A stretch of DNA of 64,000 bases from Flavobacteriaceae bacterium 3519-10 (GCA_000023725.1 CP001673.1:1994342-2058341), one strand, 5' to 3'. Counted from the stretch's first letter, positions 16,535 to 26,132 are shown. A program made the numbers and translations. Notes: generated by a model from the letters alone, not told the origin.

Positions 16535-19027
16535 ATGAACAGATTTCTATTCATTTTAAGTTGGCTTCTCAGCATTACGCTGATTAATGCGCAGGCTGCC
16601 AACATCACCCAACAAAGCGGCTCGCTGGAAAGCGCCTACGTAAAATGGGATCCCGTAACCGGCGCCGACAGTTATAACGTATATTATTCCGGCGCTGGAA
16701 TTACCGACAGAAAAATTGACACCCAACTGATCCGCAGCTACGGCACCTATTTCCGTGCAGATGTGTTAGGTCTTGCCGCAGGTAGCTATACAATTAAAGT
16801 TGTACCGGTGACAGAAGGTGTAGAAGGAAGCCCCGCGGTTTCAAATCCAATAGAAGTAGTTGCTCATGACCGGAACGGCTTCGCACATCAGGGAAGCAGA
16901 GTGCCCGGCGCCTATAACCTCGATGGTACACTTAAAAGCAATGCAGTTGTAATATATATCACGCAGAATACTAAGAATACGGTTACACTTAACGTTACCG
17001 GCGCTACTGCAAATCCATGTGTAGGTCTTCAGACCATCCTCGACGGTTTTAAAAAAGGCAAAGACAGCAGACCGCTCGCCGTAAGACTCATTGGCAACAT
17101 CACCGACCCGAGCTATCTGCTTAGCGGTGACCTCGTGATTGAAAATAACAACCTTGCAACTGCATCGATGACCCTCGAAGGTGTTGGCGATGATGCCTAC
17201 GCAAACGGTTGGGGAGTACGGATTAAAAACGCTTCAAATGTAGAAGTCCGCAATTTGGGACTTATGCTTACGGATGCGTCCGAAGGCGACAACATTGGTC
17301 TGCAGCAGGGCAATGATCATATCTGGGTGCACAACAATGACCTGTTCTACGGAAAATCCGGTGGTGATGCAGACCAGGCGAAAGGCGACGGCGCAATGGA
17401 CGTAAAAAAATCGACTTATGTAACCCTTTCATACAACCATTTCTGGGACAGCGGAAAAGCGAATCTTTTAGGTTTAAGTGAAGGTACGGCGGCCGGACTT
17501 TATGCCACCTATCATCATAACTGGTATGACCACTCAGATTCTCGTCATCCAAGAGTGCGTTATTACTCAGCACACGTTTATAATAACTATTTCGACGGCA
17601 ATTCAAAATACGGCGCCGGATCTACGATGGGTTCTTCGCTTTTTCTTGAAGGGAACTTTTTCAGAAACAGTAAATATCCAATGCTGACTTCTATGCAGGG
17701 ATCCGATATTTTTTCAGGTCCAGGTACGTTCTCCAGTGAAAACGGGGGTGTGATTAAAGCATTTAACAACACCATGAGCGGACAAAACAGATTTGTTGCT
17801 TACGACGCGGTGAATTATCCTGTAGAATTCGATGCCTATGTTGCCACAAGCAGAGGCGAAGTGCTGAGTTCAGCTATTAAAGCAAAAAAAGGCGGAGCAA
17901 CCTACAATAACTTTGATACCGACGCGGCTCATTATATTAAAAACCTCATCGTTGATGAGCCCGAAGTTGCGAAAGCAAAAGTAATTCAGTACGCAGGCAG
18001 AGTTGATGGCGGCGATATGAAATGGACATTCACCTCGGCTGATGACACTTCATACGATGTGAATACAGGTCTTAGAGACATGCTGATCAACTATAACAGC
18101 AGCATGGTTTATGTTCAGGGAGAAACACCGGTGGTGGTAAGCACGCAGACGTTGCTGATCCCGGAAAATAACGACCAGACCGTGCCGGCAGGAACACCAA
18201 TCCAGAACATGGTATTTACATGGGGCGGAACCGCAAACGATGTTACAGTTGACGGCTTACCAGCATCAGGCTTGACCTTCACGAAGAACATTACCGCTAA
18301 AACCGTAACCATCACTGGTACACCAACTGCCGACATTTCCTTCACAGTAACCACTTCAGGCACTGCAGGTACACCGGTTTCAGGTACTGGAATTGTTACC
18401 ATTGGCGAAGCTTCAACGGAAAGCACCTTCATCCATAACTTCACGACCGATGGCAAAATCAGTTCCTACTACGCTATTTCCGGGAACATGAATTCTACCG
18501 ACGGATCAAACACGTATGACGGTAACATACTAACAAAAAGGCTTAAGATTGAAAGTGCTACCACAATCAACTACACTACAGCTAAGAAATCTACACTTAC
18601 GCTAGTATTCGATCCTACTTTCGCAGGTAAAATTAAACTCAACGGAACCAACTACACAGTTCCTGCAGGCGCCGGCGGAGTGATAACCATCCCTAATGTA
18701 CCGGCGGGTGCCACCCAGATTCTTAAAGGTGATACTGCGAATCTGTTCTACATCAAAACAGTATATGACGACGTGGTTTTAGGAACCGGCGTACAGAACA
18801 CCAGAGCAGAACTCAGTGTATATCCGAATCCGGTTACAGAAACTGTATTCATCAGAACGGATGAAAACGTGAGGAATGTAAGCATCTTCAGCGCCAACGG
18901 AAGTCTGGTAAAATCAGCGGATGGAAACGTGAAATCAATCGATGTACGTGGATTAACAACCGGCATGTATATCGTAAAGATCGTCACACAGTCCGGAACA
19001 GTAACCAGAAAGATCATCAAAAAGTAA
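16535..19027 (+). CDS. T9SS-secreted multidomain pectate lyase (PL1)
   Basis: An 830-residue extracellular lyase. A signal peptide (ends INAQA) is followed by a fibronectin III-like domain (about 22-110). The PL1 beta-helix (about 115-460) carries [28 protein letters not shown] and SDSRHPRVR, the last with the catalytic Arg and the others with calcium-ligand Asp positions. An Ig-like domain (about 540-620) precedes a C-terminal beta-sandwich (about 630-735) ending FYIKTVY. The T9SS type A sorting domain begins [10 protein letters not shown] at about 757 and ends with TRKIIKK. It would cleave demethylated homogalacturonan outside the cell. It is monocistronic, with its own operator upstream and a terminator downstream, and divergent from the esterase operon. 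Confidence 0.93.
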   Translation: MNRFLFILSWLLSITLINAQAANITQQSGSLESAYVKWDPVTGADSYNVYYSGAGITDRKIDTQLIRSYGTYFRADVLGLAAGSYTIKVVPVTEGVEGSPAVSNPIEVVAHDRNGFAHQGSRVPGAYNLDGTLKSNAVVIYITQNTKNTVTLNVTGATANPCVGLQTILDGFKKGKDSRPLAVRLIGNITDPSYLLSGDLVIENNNLATASMTLEGVGDDAYANGWGVRIKNASNVEVRNLGLMLTDASEGDNIGLQQGNDHIWVHNNDLFYGKSGGDADQAKGDGAMDVKKSTYVTLSYNHFWDSGKANLLGLSEGTAAGLYATYHHNWYDHSDSRHPRVRYYSAHVYNNYFDGNSKYGAGSTMGSSLFLEGNFFRNSKYPMLTSMQGSDIFSGPGTFSSENGGVIKAFNNTMSGQNRFVAYDAVNYPVEFDAYVATSRGEVLSSAIKAKKGGATYNNFDTDAAHYIKNLIVDEPEVAKAKVIQYAGRVDGGDMKWTFTSADDTSYDVNTGLRDMLINYNSSMVYVQGETPVVVSTQTLLIPENNDQTVPAGTPIQNMVFTWGGTANDVTVDGLPASGLTFTKNITAKTVTITGTPTADISFTVTTSGTAGTPVSGTGIVTIGEASTESTFIHNFTTDGKISSYYAISGNMNSTDGSNTYDGNILTKRLKIESATTINYTTAKKSTLTLVFDPTFAGKIKLNGTNYTVPAGAGGVITIPNVPAGATQILKGDTANLFYIKTVYDDVVLGTGVQNTRAELSVYPNPVTETVFIRTDENVRNVSIFSANGSLVKSADGNVKSIDVRGLTTGMYIVKIVTQSGTVTRKIIKK

Positions 19028-19052
19028 GTTTTTAGGATTAATTTATTTTTTA

Positions 19053-19082
19053 GCCTTCCTCTTCTTAGGGGAAGGTTTTTTT
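19053..19082 (+). terminator. Intrinsic terminator after the PL1 gene
   Basis: Stem CCTTCC (19054-19059) / GGAAGG (19070-19075) followed by seven T residues, 26 bases after the stop codon. Confidence 0.75.
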
Positions 19083-19369
19083 GTTGATGATATTTACTCT
19101 TACTTACCAAATAAGACTTAATCAAAGTGTTTTTTTTCGCTCCGGCAGCGTGCGCTACTTCCGCTTCGGAGCACCATGGCGCAACTTAAATCGGGCTAAG
19201 CTGCGGACTTTACTACATAGGTCTATGACGATTGGTTAAAGTTGAAAATATGCTGCTGTCTTGCATAACTAAATAAGCAAATGTAACGTGTGAAAGCAGC
19301 TTAGGAGTACAGTTGCCGTGAACTATATGCAAATTTTTCCTACCTGACTTCTGATGAAAACCTTGCGCA
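19083..19369 (+). other. Gene-free spacer between two convergent terminators
   Basis: No plausible gene is seen on either strand. The stretch holds a run of eight T residues next to a patch of higher GC with a 6-bp inverted repeat GCTCCG (19139-19144) / CGGAGC (19167-19172). It carries no operator-type palindrome. It separates the PL1 terminator from the terminator of the minus-strand small T9SS gene. It could be decayed sequence, but I cannot identify a source. Confidence 0.5.
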
Positions 19370-19401
19370 CAAAAAAAGCAGCATTTCCTTAAAATGCTGC
19401 T
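19370..19401 (-). terminator. Intrinsic terminator of the 272-residue T9SS protein gene
   Basis: Minus-strand stem AGCAGCATTT / AAATGCTGCT (19401-19392 with 19386-19377, 10 bp) is followed by seven T residues (19376-19370). It is 25 bases beyond the stop codon. Confidence 0.85.
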
Positions 19402-19425
19402 TCATGAAAAAGTTTAAAATGTGTG

Positions 19426-20244
19426 TTATTTCACTAAAACCTTCTGAGATTTAACACCCTTGTCTGACTGTAGATTTACGATGTAAACCCCTGTTTTCAA
19501 GGCAAAGTTAACGTCAGATTTTGTGTTTAACGCTTTTACAAGCTGACCGTTGGCAGTAAATACATTTACTTTCGTGTCGCCGGAAACGTTAGATACGTAA
19601 ACATTGCCCCCGTCTGCAAATGCGTTGGCAGATACTTTGGTTGCTGCATTACCGGAAGTTGAAAGCGTATTCGAACTTAAAGTCGTTACCACGCTTGCAC
19701 CCGTTACCTCAATTTTGTAGAAATTGATGGCGGCGTCTGTGTAAATGTAAAAAGTTCCTGCAGTTGGGATATTAGCTGTAAGAATCGCAGTATCCGCAGG
19801 AGATGCCGCTGGACTCGTCGCAGCAGAACCGTAAAGAACACTGTTTCCATCACTTACATAAGCAGAACGAACAGCGCCGCCGCTTCCGCTTTTGTACCAT
19901 AATTTCACCGTTGCTGCACCACTTACCTGCACAAAGAAATAACGTTGCTTAGGTTTGTAAGTTCCCTCATCGGCGGAACCTCCACCGTTAGTTTGAAGAC
20001 GGTTTCCTGTAGCCACGTAGCCATCAGAAAAGCTTACCTGCGAAGAGTTTGTAATGGCTCCAAAATTTGTGTTTGTTGCGATTGGATACATTCCTAAGCC
20101 CTGTTTTACGATCGGATTGTTGCCGATACCCGAATTAAGAGGCCAGTTAGTTGAGTCGTTACTGAAGTCCCAGGTTGTAGTCTGCGCATTTGCTGTGAAC
20201 ATAGCCAAAACAGCTGTAAATGCAATTAGTAATTTTTTTTTCAT
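19426..20244 (-). CDS. Small T9SS-secreted beta-sandwich protein, function unknown (paralogue A)
   Basis: A 272-residue secreted protein. A signal peptide (ends TANAQ) is followed by one beta-sandwich module (about 22-180) with TTTWDFSNDSTNWPL at the start, a GNRLQTNGGG loop, KQRYFFVQVSG, TVKLWYKSGSGG and FYKIEVTG. A T9SS sorting domain (about 200-272) ends VKSQKVLVK. It has no catalytic signature I know. The next gene is a close paralogue, and the same kind of module stands at the N terminus of the 1072-residue pectinesterase. A carbohydrate-binding or surface pectin-capturing role is inferred. It has its own operator (20287-20308) and terminator. Confidence 0.85.
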   Translation of the reverse strand: MKKKLLIAFTAVLAMFTANAQTTTWDFSNDSTNWPLNSGIGNNPIVKQGLGMYPIATNTNFGAITNSSQVSFSDGYVATGNRLQTNGGGSADEGTYKPKQRYFFVQVSGAATVKLWYKSGSGGAVRSAYVSDGNSVLYGSAATSPAASPADTAILTANIPTAGTFYIYTDAAINFYKIEVTGASVVTTLSSNTLSTSGNAATKVSANAFADGGNVYVSNVSGDTKVNVFTANGQLVKALNTKSDVNFALKTGVYIVNLQSDKGVKSQKVLVK

Positions 20245-20286
20245 GATCCGAAAATTTAATACGTTGTTTTTGTTGTTTTAATTTAA

Positions 20287-20308
20287 TACAATCGATTACA
20301 CAAATATA
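20287..20308 (-). promoter_or_regulatory. Operator and -7 box for paralogue A
   Basis: On the minus strand, TATATTTG (20308-20301) directly precedes TGTAATCGATTGTA (20300-20287), 12 of 14 to the locus operator. It lies 43 bases upstream of the ATG at 20244. Confidence 0.75.
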
Positions 20309-20392
20309 ATAACAATTTTAATACCGAACGGATTTGAGATAGATATTTATGTAATTATTTGAATTACAGCTTGAAAGACCTCTATTTAACTT

Positions 20393-20425
20393 AAAAAAGA
20401 CAGCATCATTTGATGCTGTCTTTTT
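20393..20425 (-). terminator. Terminator of paralogue B (bidirectional hairpin)
   Basis: A perfect inverted repeat AAAGACAGCATCA / TGATGCTGTCTTT (centre 20409-20410) flanked by A and T runs lies 32 bases past the stop of the gene ending at 20457. Its symmetry would let it work in either direction. Confidence 0.85.
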
Positions 20426-20456
20426 ACTCTAAATTCATATTTTAGGGTATGCGTGA

Positions 20457-21254
20457 TTACTTCACACTCACTTTTTGAGATTTAACACCTTTAGCAGATT
20501 TCGTATTTACAATATAAACACCTGTCTTTAAAGTAAACGCAACATCGGTGTTAGCCTGTAAAGATTTTACCAGTCCGCCTGTGATGCTGTATACCGAAAT
20601 GTCGGTAGCTGTTGTGATATTCGAAACACGAACTTCGCTTCCGTTCGCAAAGACCTTTGTTCCAGCGTTGTTAATGTCGCCAGTCGCCATTGTGGCGCCG
20701 GTAACGGTTATCTTATATATATTGCAAGACGCGTCTGCAAAGACATATAGCCTTTCGTTACCTGATGAGGTTTTGTTGGCAGTGAAGATTACACCTGTAC
20801 CGGCGGTATCTGTAGCAGCCTGACCTAAAACCGTTGAACCGTTAGTTACAAAAACCGTTCGCGAGGAACTGTTACTGCCAGACCGGAACCAAACAGTTAC
20901 GGTCGCTGTGCCGGTTACATCAAAATACATATAACGCTGGGTTGGCAAAGGCACGAAACCGGTACTTGATGTATAACCCGCCCCGTTAAGCTGAAGGCGG
21001 TTTGCACCGGTATAACCATCGCTGAACGTGTAGGAGGTCGCAGTAATAGCAGCAAAATTGGTAATTGACCCGTCTGACTTACTGAAAAGACCTAACTGAT
21101 CTACCGTTTTTTCCGGAACGCCTGTACCCGCACTTAGCGGCCAATTGGCCGTGTCATTAGCAAAATCCCATGTTTTCGGCATTGAAATCTGGGCGTTGGC
21201 AGTTGAGGTGATACTTATGAGACCCATCAACATAAAAAGTAAAGTTTTTTTCAT
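20457..21254 (-). CDS. Small T9SS-secreted beta-sandwich protein, function unknown (paralogue B)
   Basis: A 265-residue paralogue of the protein at 19426-20244. The signal peptide (ends TANAQ) is followed by PKTWDFANDTANWPL, the loop ANRLQLNGAGY, PTQRYMYFDVTG, TVTVWFRSGSNSS and IYKITVTG in the same order as paralogue A. A T9SS sorting domain ends VKSQKVSVK. The two proteins align over their full length with conserved Trp, Arg and aromatic positions but differ in the loops, so they may bind different pectin structures (inference). It is monocistronic, with its own operator at 21300-21321 and terminator at 20393-20425. Confidence 0.85.
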   Translation of the reverse strand: MKKTLLFMLMGLISITSTANAQISMPKTWDFANDTANWPLSAGTGVPEKTVDQLGLFSKSDGSITNFAAITATSYTFSDGYTGANRLQLNGAGYTSSTGFVPLPTQRYMYFDVTGTATVTVWFRSGSNSSSRTVFVTNGSTVLGQAATDTAGTGVIFTANKTSSGNERLYVFADASCNIYKITVTGATMATGDINNAGTKVFANGSEVRVSNITTATDISVYSITGGLVKSLQANTDVAFTLKTGVYIVNTKSAKGVKSQKVSVK

Positions 21255-21299
21255 AATAAATAATTTTTTAAGTGGTTGATTTTTTGACGATTATAATAA

Positions 21300-21321
21300 T
21301 TCAATCGATTGCACAAATATA
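21300..21321 (-). promoter_or_regulatory. Operator and -7 box for paralogue B
   Basis: On the minus strand, TATATTTG (21321-21314) is followed by TGCAATCGATTGAA (21313-21300), with the invariant AATCGATT core and TG start. It lies 46 bases upstream of the ATG at 21254. Confidence 0.7.
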
Positions 21322-21373
21322 TATTATTTTTATAGTATGTTTTGAACTTTATGCGTTTTAATTTTATTTGGAT

Positions 21374-21408
21374 AAAAAAAAGAGCGTACCCAAAATTGAG
21401 GATACGCT
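21374..21408 (-). terminator. Terminator at the end of the GH28-susCD-CE8-PL1 operon
   Basis: Minus-strand stem AGCGTA / TACGCT (21408-21403 with 21388-21383), extended weakly by further pairs, followed by a C and a T run (21380-21374). It lies 25 bases after the PL1 stop. Confidence 0.7.
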
Positions 21409-21432
21409 TAGTAGGACTCATATAAATTCCGT

Positions 21433-22770
21433 TTATTCTTTTATAAAATTCAAAGGAAATGACCTGTCGCCATGTTGCAGCCTTCCATAGTAGGCGCCTT
21501 TTGGCAGATGACCAATATCGATGTTCAATCTGTTACCCGCCATTTTTGGCGCTGATGACGTGAAAACCTTCTTTCCGTCAACGGCGTAAATCTCTACAAG
21601 CATCGAACTGCTTTTTACACCGGGAACTTCAATGTTAAGAATATCCTTCACAGGAACCGGGTAAAGTTTCACAGCTGCCTTACTGATGTTTGCTGTCCCC
21701 ATATTGGAGCACTGTCCTGGCGTTATAACGCCGGCAGTACTTACCTGAAGTGTGGCTCCTGCTCCACAGGTCGCGTCTGCGACATACTTTGCCACATCAG
21801 CAACCGGCATCACCGTGTATGCATAATTCGGCGGACTTACAGTTCCGATATTCATCGATCCGGGGACAGGTGAAGTTCCCGTAAGACTGTTCACAAAGTT
21901 GATCGCGATAGAACCGCCATCGCTGGAAACATAATTTTTAAAGTACGATGAAATTTTGGCAAAGTGTGTATTCTCAACAAATACAGTCGAATTGCTTACG
22001 CCGCCGCCCAAACCGATTCCTACAGCACCCGGTACACTCGTGTAGTAATAAGAATTCAGGATATGAAGTTGCGCATTGCGCGCACGTGGCATTCTTTCGC
22101 GGGTTCCTTCGCCCCAGTAATTGCTTTGGTACGTAATACTGTAGTGGCCATCAGCGGGTTTGTCCGTCGCGCTCGATCCAACGAGGTTCGAAAAACGGTG
22201 GTCATTACTCCCGCCCGAACCGCCCGGTACCGGAGGTTTCAGATAAGTGAACTTATTCCAGGAAATGGTGATGTTGTCCGACTGTCCTACATTATCGAGG
22301 TTTCCATCCTGCCCATCCTGAAATTCGCAATGATCGATCCATACATTTGTCCCGCCTTGGTTCGTGAGATTATCCTGACCGTTGTTGTCATATGCTCCCG
22401 GACCTACGAAAATCAGGTTTCTGATGATGATATTGTTGGATCCGTTTTTTAAATTAAGAATTCCGGACCCTGACAGGTTTTCGTTCACGAGTTTAGCGCC
22501 GGGCAATCCGATCAGCGATTTATTAGAAATAACCGCGCTGATCTGCTGATTGGCAGGAATATTAATTACGCCTGAAACCAAAATTACGCGAGGCCCTGCA
22601 GCTGTTAAATTTGTACGTAATGAGGCGAAATCGGAGACAATTACCGGCGCCGCAGTTCCACCTCCCGTTGCTGCTGCGCCGTAACCTTCTGGCACTGCCT
22701 GGTACGGAACCTGCGCATGTGCAGTGGATACCGCCAGGAAGCATGCAGCAATAAAAAATATTTTCTTCAT
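21433..22770 (-). CDS. T9SS-secreted pectate lyase (PL1)
   Basis: A 445-residue extracellular lyase with a signal peptide (ends STAHAQ). The PL1 beta-helix (about 30-330) carries NVWIDHCEF, DGNLDNVGQSDNITISWNKF and GTRERMPRARNAQLHILNSYYY with the catalytic Arg region. A T9SS-type tail begins VKLYPVPVKDILNIE at about 366. It is much shorter than the PL1 at 16535 and lacks its fibronectin and Ig modules, so the two may differ in attack pattern. It is the last gene of the GH28-susCD operon, 70 bases after the pectinesterase gene with a hairpin between. It has no operator of its own. Confidence 0.92.
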   Translation of the reverse strand: MKKIFFIAACFLAVSTAHAQVPYQAVPEGYGAAATGGGTAAPVIVSDFASLRTNLTAAGPRVILVSGVINIPANQQISAVISNKSLIGLPGAKLVNENLSGSGILNLKNGSNNIIIRNLIFVGPGAYDNNGQDNLTNQGGTNVWIDHCEFQDGQDGNLDNVGQSDNITISWNKFTYLKPPVPGGSGGSNDHRFSNLVGSSATDKPADGHYSITYQSNYWGEGTRERMPRARNAQLHILNSYYYTSVPGAVGIGLGGGVSNSTVFVENTHFAKISSYFKNYVSSDGGSIAINFVNSLTGTSPVPGSMNIGTVSPPNYAYTVMPVADVAKYVADATCGAGATLQVSTAGVITPGQCSNMGTANISKAAVKLYPVPVKDILNIEVPGVKSSSMLVEIYAVDGKKVFTSSAPKMAGNRLNIDIGHLPKGAYYGRLQHGDRSFPLNFIKE

Positions 22771-22791
22771 ATGATTTATTTAGGAAAAATA

Positions 22792-22823
22792 TTCCACGGA
22801 ATAGCATATAAAATCCCGTGGAA
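22792..22823 (-). repeat. Intercistronic hairpin between CE8 and PL1 genes
   Basis: Inverted repeat TTCCACGG (22792-22799) / CCGTGGAA (22816-22823), 8 bp with a 16-base loop and no T run. It could protect or process the polycistronic mRNA rather than end it (inference). Confidence 0.55.
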
Positions 22824-22840
22824 GCATCTTTCGTTAATTA

Positions 22841-25800
22841 TTAATTGGTTCTTAACTTTACACTTTTCGTGCCTTTGTTATTCTGTACTGTTACCAGCCA
22901 AATACCTGCAGGCAGTGTGAAGTTTGTGTCTTTCGACGTGTTTAATGTTTTGTAAAGCAGACCGCTCATCGTATAAACTTTTACAGCCGTTTCACTTTTT
23001 ACCGCCTTTACAAATACTTCATTCTTCACCGCATAAACAGCCGTACCGTTATCAGTTTTTACAACTCCTGTGGACAATGTAATGTCGTTAAACGGATCCC
23101 AGCCATCATTTCCTTTGGTGAAATTCAAAGTGGTGATCGAAGTTCCGTCCGTAAGTACAGGTTGGGAAAGTGATGTTGCCCAGGTCGCGCGGCTTCCGGA
23201 ATTATTTACACCCGAAAGTTCCGTCGTGCCGTATTCGTACATGCCCGGAGAAGTTCCGCCGAGTGAATTCTGCCAACCGAGCGGCAATACAAGAGACTGA
23301 CCTACAAATCCAGGGAAATCACTTGTTTCAATTGTGGTATTGTAAAACACAGCTTCACTTGTATTCGCGGACCATGGACGGCCAAAATAACCCGGTTTCG
23401 AACGGTACGCAGAAGCAGTTTGCGTAATAGGCTGCGCTGAAGTGATGGTTGTGTTATACATTAAGAATCCTCGTCCGCTGGTCTGCTGCGGCGCAACGAT
23501 GTATGAAAGATCACTGCTCTGGTCGCTCGTGTTCATTACGAGTTTCGTTTCGTAAAACACGGCAGTCATTCCACCAAAGATGAAATCTACTGCACCCATT
23601 ACGTCGCCTCTGTAAACAGCCACACGTGCGCCCTGTGCGCCGTAGAATGTATCCTGACGGCCAATAATTCGGCAGTTTTTAAGAAAAGCACGGTCCCCAC
23701 TTGCGGTGATAGCTAACGCTGCAGCTCTTTCAACAAGCGTTTTGTTCTGAACTGATGTATTATTTAAATTCGAAGGCCTGGCACCCGGACTTCCTGAAGC
23801 CCATGGAACCACAACATCCTGGGTTTCTTTTGTTGAAATATATTGGTTGAATGAATTTTCGAAGATGATATTCTCGGCTTCAAAGCCTTTGGCATTCAGC
23901 ACCACGGTAGCATTCCAGAACGATCCGTTTGTTGTGCCTGCGCCGGTGTTTGTGTACGAATAAGCTCCGTTTTCTTTGTTTACATTCAACACTTCTTCAT
24001 TCCATTTCTGGTTTGCACCCATGGAATAGTAATTATAGCCGTGGCCATAGTACGAAGTGATGCGCACGGCGTTTGGCGATATTTCGGTTCCCTGATTAAG
24101 GATATCGGTACCTGGAGCTGAGGATGCATTTTTTAATGTCACATTCGGCTGGCTGATCACAAGCATTTCCTCGTAGTTGCCCGGATCGATCGAGATCGTC
24201 ACGCGTTGTCCTTCCGTTCTTGTCATGTTCGACACCGCAGTCAATGCTGCGTTAACTGAAGCGTACTGTTTGCCGGGACCAACAGTTAACTCGGCGGCGT
24301 ACGGCACATTAGGAATGGTTCGGATTTCAGTGAAATAAGATGTTGAACCCGCTGCACCACCCATTGCTACAGTTACATTTCCCGCGGAAGCCCCAGTGTA
24401 GGCATATTCCATTGTTTCTGTAATAGAAGTGGAATTAGAAGCTGTAGAAAATGTAGCGCCGCCTTCAACCGAAAAATTAGCTGAATAATAATAAGACACC
24501 ACCACTTTTTCACCCGGATTTACAGGCACCAAAAGCGTTGCTCCCGGTTTAGCCGTTAAATGCCCTGATGCCGGAACTGTAGTAACCTGACCATTAAGCT
24601 GCATGCCTTTGTAATACGCTGATGTAGAAGTGTTAATCTGCTGATCATCAAATGACCAAACGGTTACAGGTTTAAATGAAATCGACTTATTCACCGCAGC
24701 GCCGTTAACCGTTAGGTTTGAGGTCAGTGACATTTCCACAGGGAAATTATCGAGTCCGGAAACCGATATTTTGTATACTCCATTTCTCAGCGTAATATTC
24801 TGAAGATCTGAAAAACTGTACACGTAGCCAGGTTCGTTCAGGTTTGTCAATGTAACGTTTAATGCGGCCTGTTGCGCTGTACTTAGCCCGCTAACATCCA
24901 GATTAACCGCATATTTTGGTTTTTCCGCAAAGTTGAGGTTATAAGTTGTGTCGCCGGTTATTGTTAACGTATTATTTGTGATTTCATAATCGTTTACTCC
25001 AGATGCTGAAACCGCGTACTGAATATTCGGAGCCAGCTGTACTGAATAGGTTGACGCAGCTGAATTCACCACAGGGCTCGGTACATAAATACTCTCACTT
25101 GCAGGATCTGGCGTAAATGTGAGTGTTAAGTTAGAAATCTGACTGGCAAGTCCTGTGATATTGCCTGTAACCGTATAAAGACTTACTGAAGCAACAGAAA
25201 TATTGTGGGTTAGTATATTTGAAGCGCCAACAGTGCTGAAATTTTCGCCTGAAGTAACGATAAATCCGCTCGCATCCGCCAAACTTACACTATAATCAAA
25301 TCCCACTGGTAAGTTCACCTGATAAGCATTTGTACTTACAGGCACACTCCAGCTCTTCCCCGCAGCGTTTGTGAAAACGAGTGAATATCCAGCCGGAATG
25401 CCTGCAGCCTGCGAAACATCGACGGTTCCCGATACGGAGGTGTACACTGCGGCTTTGCGGTAAATGCGGTAAAAACTTCCTTTAGCCACCGCATCATAAA
25501 TAAAGTAAGTACCGGTTTGTTTTGCAACAAATGTAGCTTCTGTAACAGCTCCCGAGGTAGTGGTAGTGGGGAATTTATCATTCTGAACAGCCGCATCGGA
25601 CGCAAAACTGAAAGTAAGGTTTCCAGCGGTATCGCCTCTCGAAATTACTTTTACCTCATCGTCCGCGTTAAGAGTCATTCGGAAATACCTCGCGTTGGGC
25701 AGACCCGCGGTGACGGTAGGAATCGCATTGCAGTACAATCTGCCGGTGTACGACGTAACGGACGCAATGTTTTCGTCATAACGCGTCAATGCAGGGTTCG

Positions 25801-26059
25801 TGGTCCGCAACCTGTCGTTGTTACCACCCGTCCACGAAAGTTCGCCTGCAGTAAAGGTGGAAGGAAAAACATTAGATGTACTTGCAGTTCCCGGCGTAAT
25901 AGCAGGGTTATACCACGAATTGATCACTGAAACGGTGAGTTTGTTATTGTACTGCGCAGGATCCAGCTGCTGCGCTCCGAAATCCCATACATCGGTGAGC
26001 TGCCCAAAAAGCGACATCACCGGAATCAGGAGATAAATTAAGAGTAAATTTTTTTTCAT
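22841..26059 (-). CDS. Large modular T9SS-secreted pectinesterase (CE8)
   Basis: A 1072-residue extracellular enzyme. A signal peptide (ends SLFGQ) is followed by a beta-sandwich (about 20-200, starting TDVWDFGAQQLDP) resembling the two small T9SS proteins nearby. Next come carboxypeptidase-regulatory/CNA-like beta repeats (about 205-460) and a second beta-sandwich (about 470-585). The CE8 beta-helix (about 586-980) carries GRQDTFYG, VDFIFGG and FGRPW, with the catalytic Asp pair and Arg. A T9SS tail ends KSVKLRTN. It demethylates pectin outside the cell, exposing polygalacturonate for the PL1 lyases. It follows susD, with a strong terminator between them. Confidence 0.92.
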   Translation of the reverse strand: MKKNLLLIYLLIPVMSLFGQLTDVWDFGAQQLDPAQYNNKLTVSVINSWYNPAITPGTASTSNVFPSTFTAGELSWTGGNNDRLRTTNPALTRYDENIASVTSYTGRLYCNAIPTVTAGLPNARYFRMTLNADDEVKVISRGDTAGNLTFSFASDAAVQNDKFPTTTTSGAVTEATFVAKQTGTYFIYDAVAKGSFYRIYRKAAVYTSVSGTVDVSQAAGIPAGYSLVFTNAAGKSWSVPVSTNAYQVNLPVGFDYSVSLADASGFIVTSGENFSTVGASNILTHNISVASVSLYTVTGNITGLASQISNLTLTFTPDPASESIYVPSPVVNSAASTYSVQLAPNIQYAVSASGVNDYEITNNTLTITGDTTYNLNFAEKPKYAVNLDVSGLSTAQQAALNVTLTNLNEPGYVYSFSDLQNITLRNGVYKISVSGLDNFPVEMSLTSNLTVNGAAVNKSISFKPVTVWSFDDQQINTSTSAYYKGMQLNGQVTTVPASGHLTAKPGATLLVPVNPGEKVVVSYYYSANFSVEGGATFSTASNSTSITETMEYAYTGASAGNVTVAMGGAAGSTSYFTEIRTIPNVPYAAELTVGPGKQYASVNAALTAVSNMTRTEGQRVTISIDPGNYEEMLVISQPNVTLKNASSAPGTDILNQGTEISPNAVRITSYYGHGYNYYSMGANQKWNEEVLNVNKENGAYSYTNTGAGTTNGSFWNATVVLNAKGFEAENIIFENSFNQYISTKETQDVVVPWASGSPGARPSNLNNTSVQNKTLVERAAALAITASGDRAFLKNCRIIGRQDTFYGAQGARVAVYRGDVMGAVDFIFGGMTAVFYETKLVMNTSDQSSDLSYIVAPQQTSGRGFLMYNTTITSAQPITQTASAYRSKPGYFGRPWSANTSEAVFYNTTIETSDFPGFVGQSLVLPLGWQNSLGGTSPGMYEYGTTELSGVNNSGSRATWATSLSQPVLTDGTSITTLNFTKGNDGWDPFNDITLSTGVVKTDNGTAVYAVKNEVFVKAVKSETAVKVYTMSGLLYKTLNTSKDTNFTLPAGIWLVTVQNNKGTKSVKLRTN

Positions 26060-26083
26060 GACTTAAATGTTTGTTGTTGGTTT

Positions 26084-26132
26084 AAAAAAAAATTGCTGTT
26101 TAATCCTTTAGATAAAAGATTAAACAGCAATT
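26084..26132 (-). terminator. Strong intrinsic terminator between susD and the CE8 gene
   Basis: A perfect 15-bp inverted repeat (26091-26105 with 26118-26132, 12-base loop) is followed on the minus strand by nine T residues (26092-26084). It begins 24 bases after the susD stop and ends 25 bases before the CE8 ATG, leaving no room for a separate promoter between it and CE8. It probably sets the ratio of susCD to downstream enzyme mRNA by partial read-through. Confidence 0.85.
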
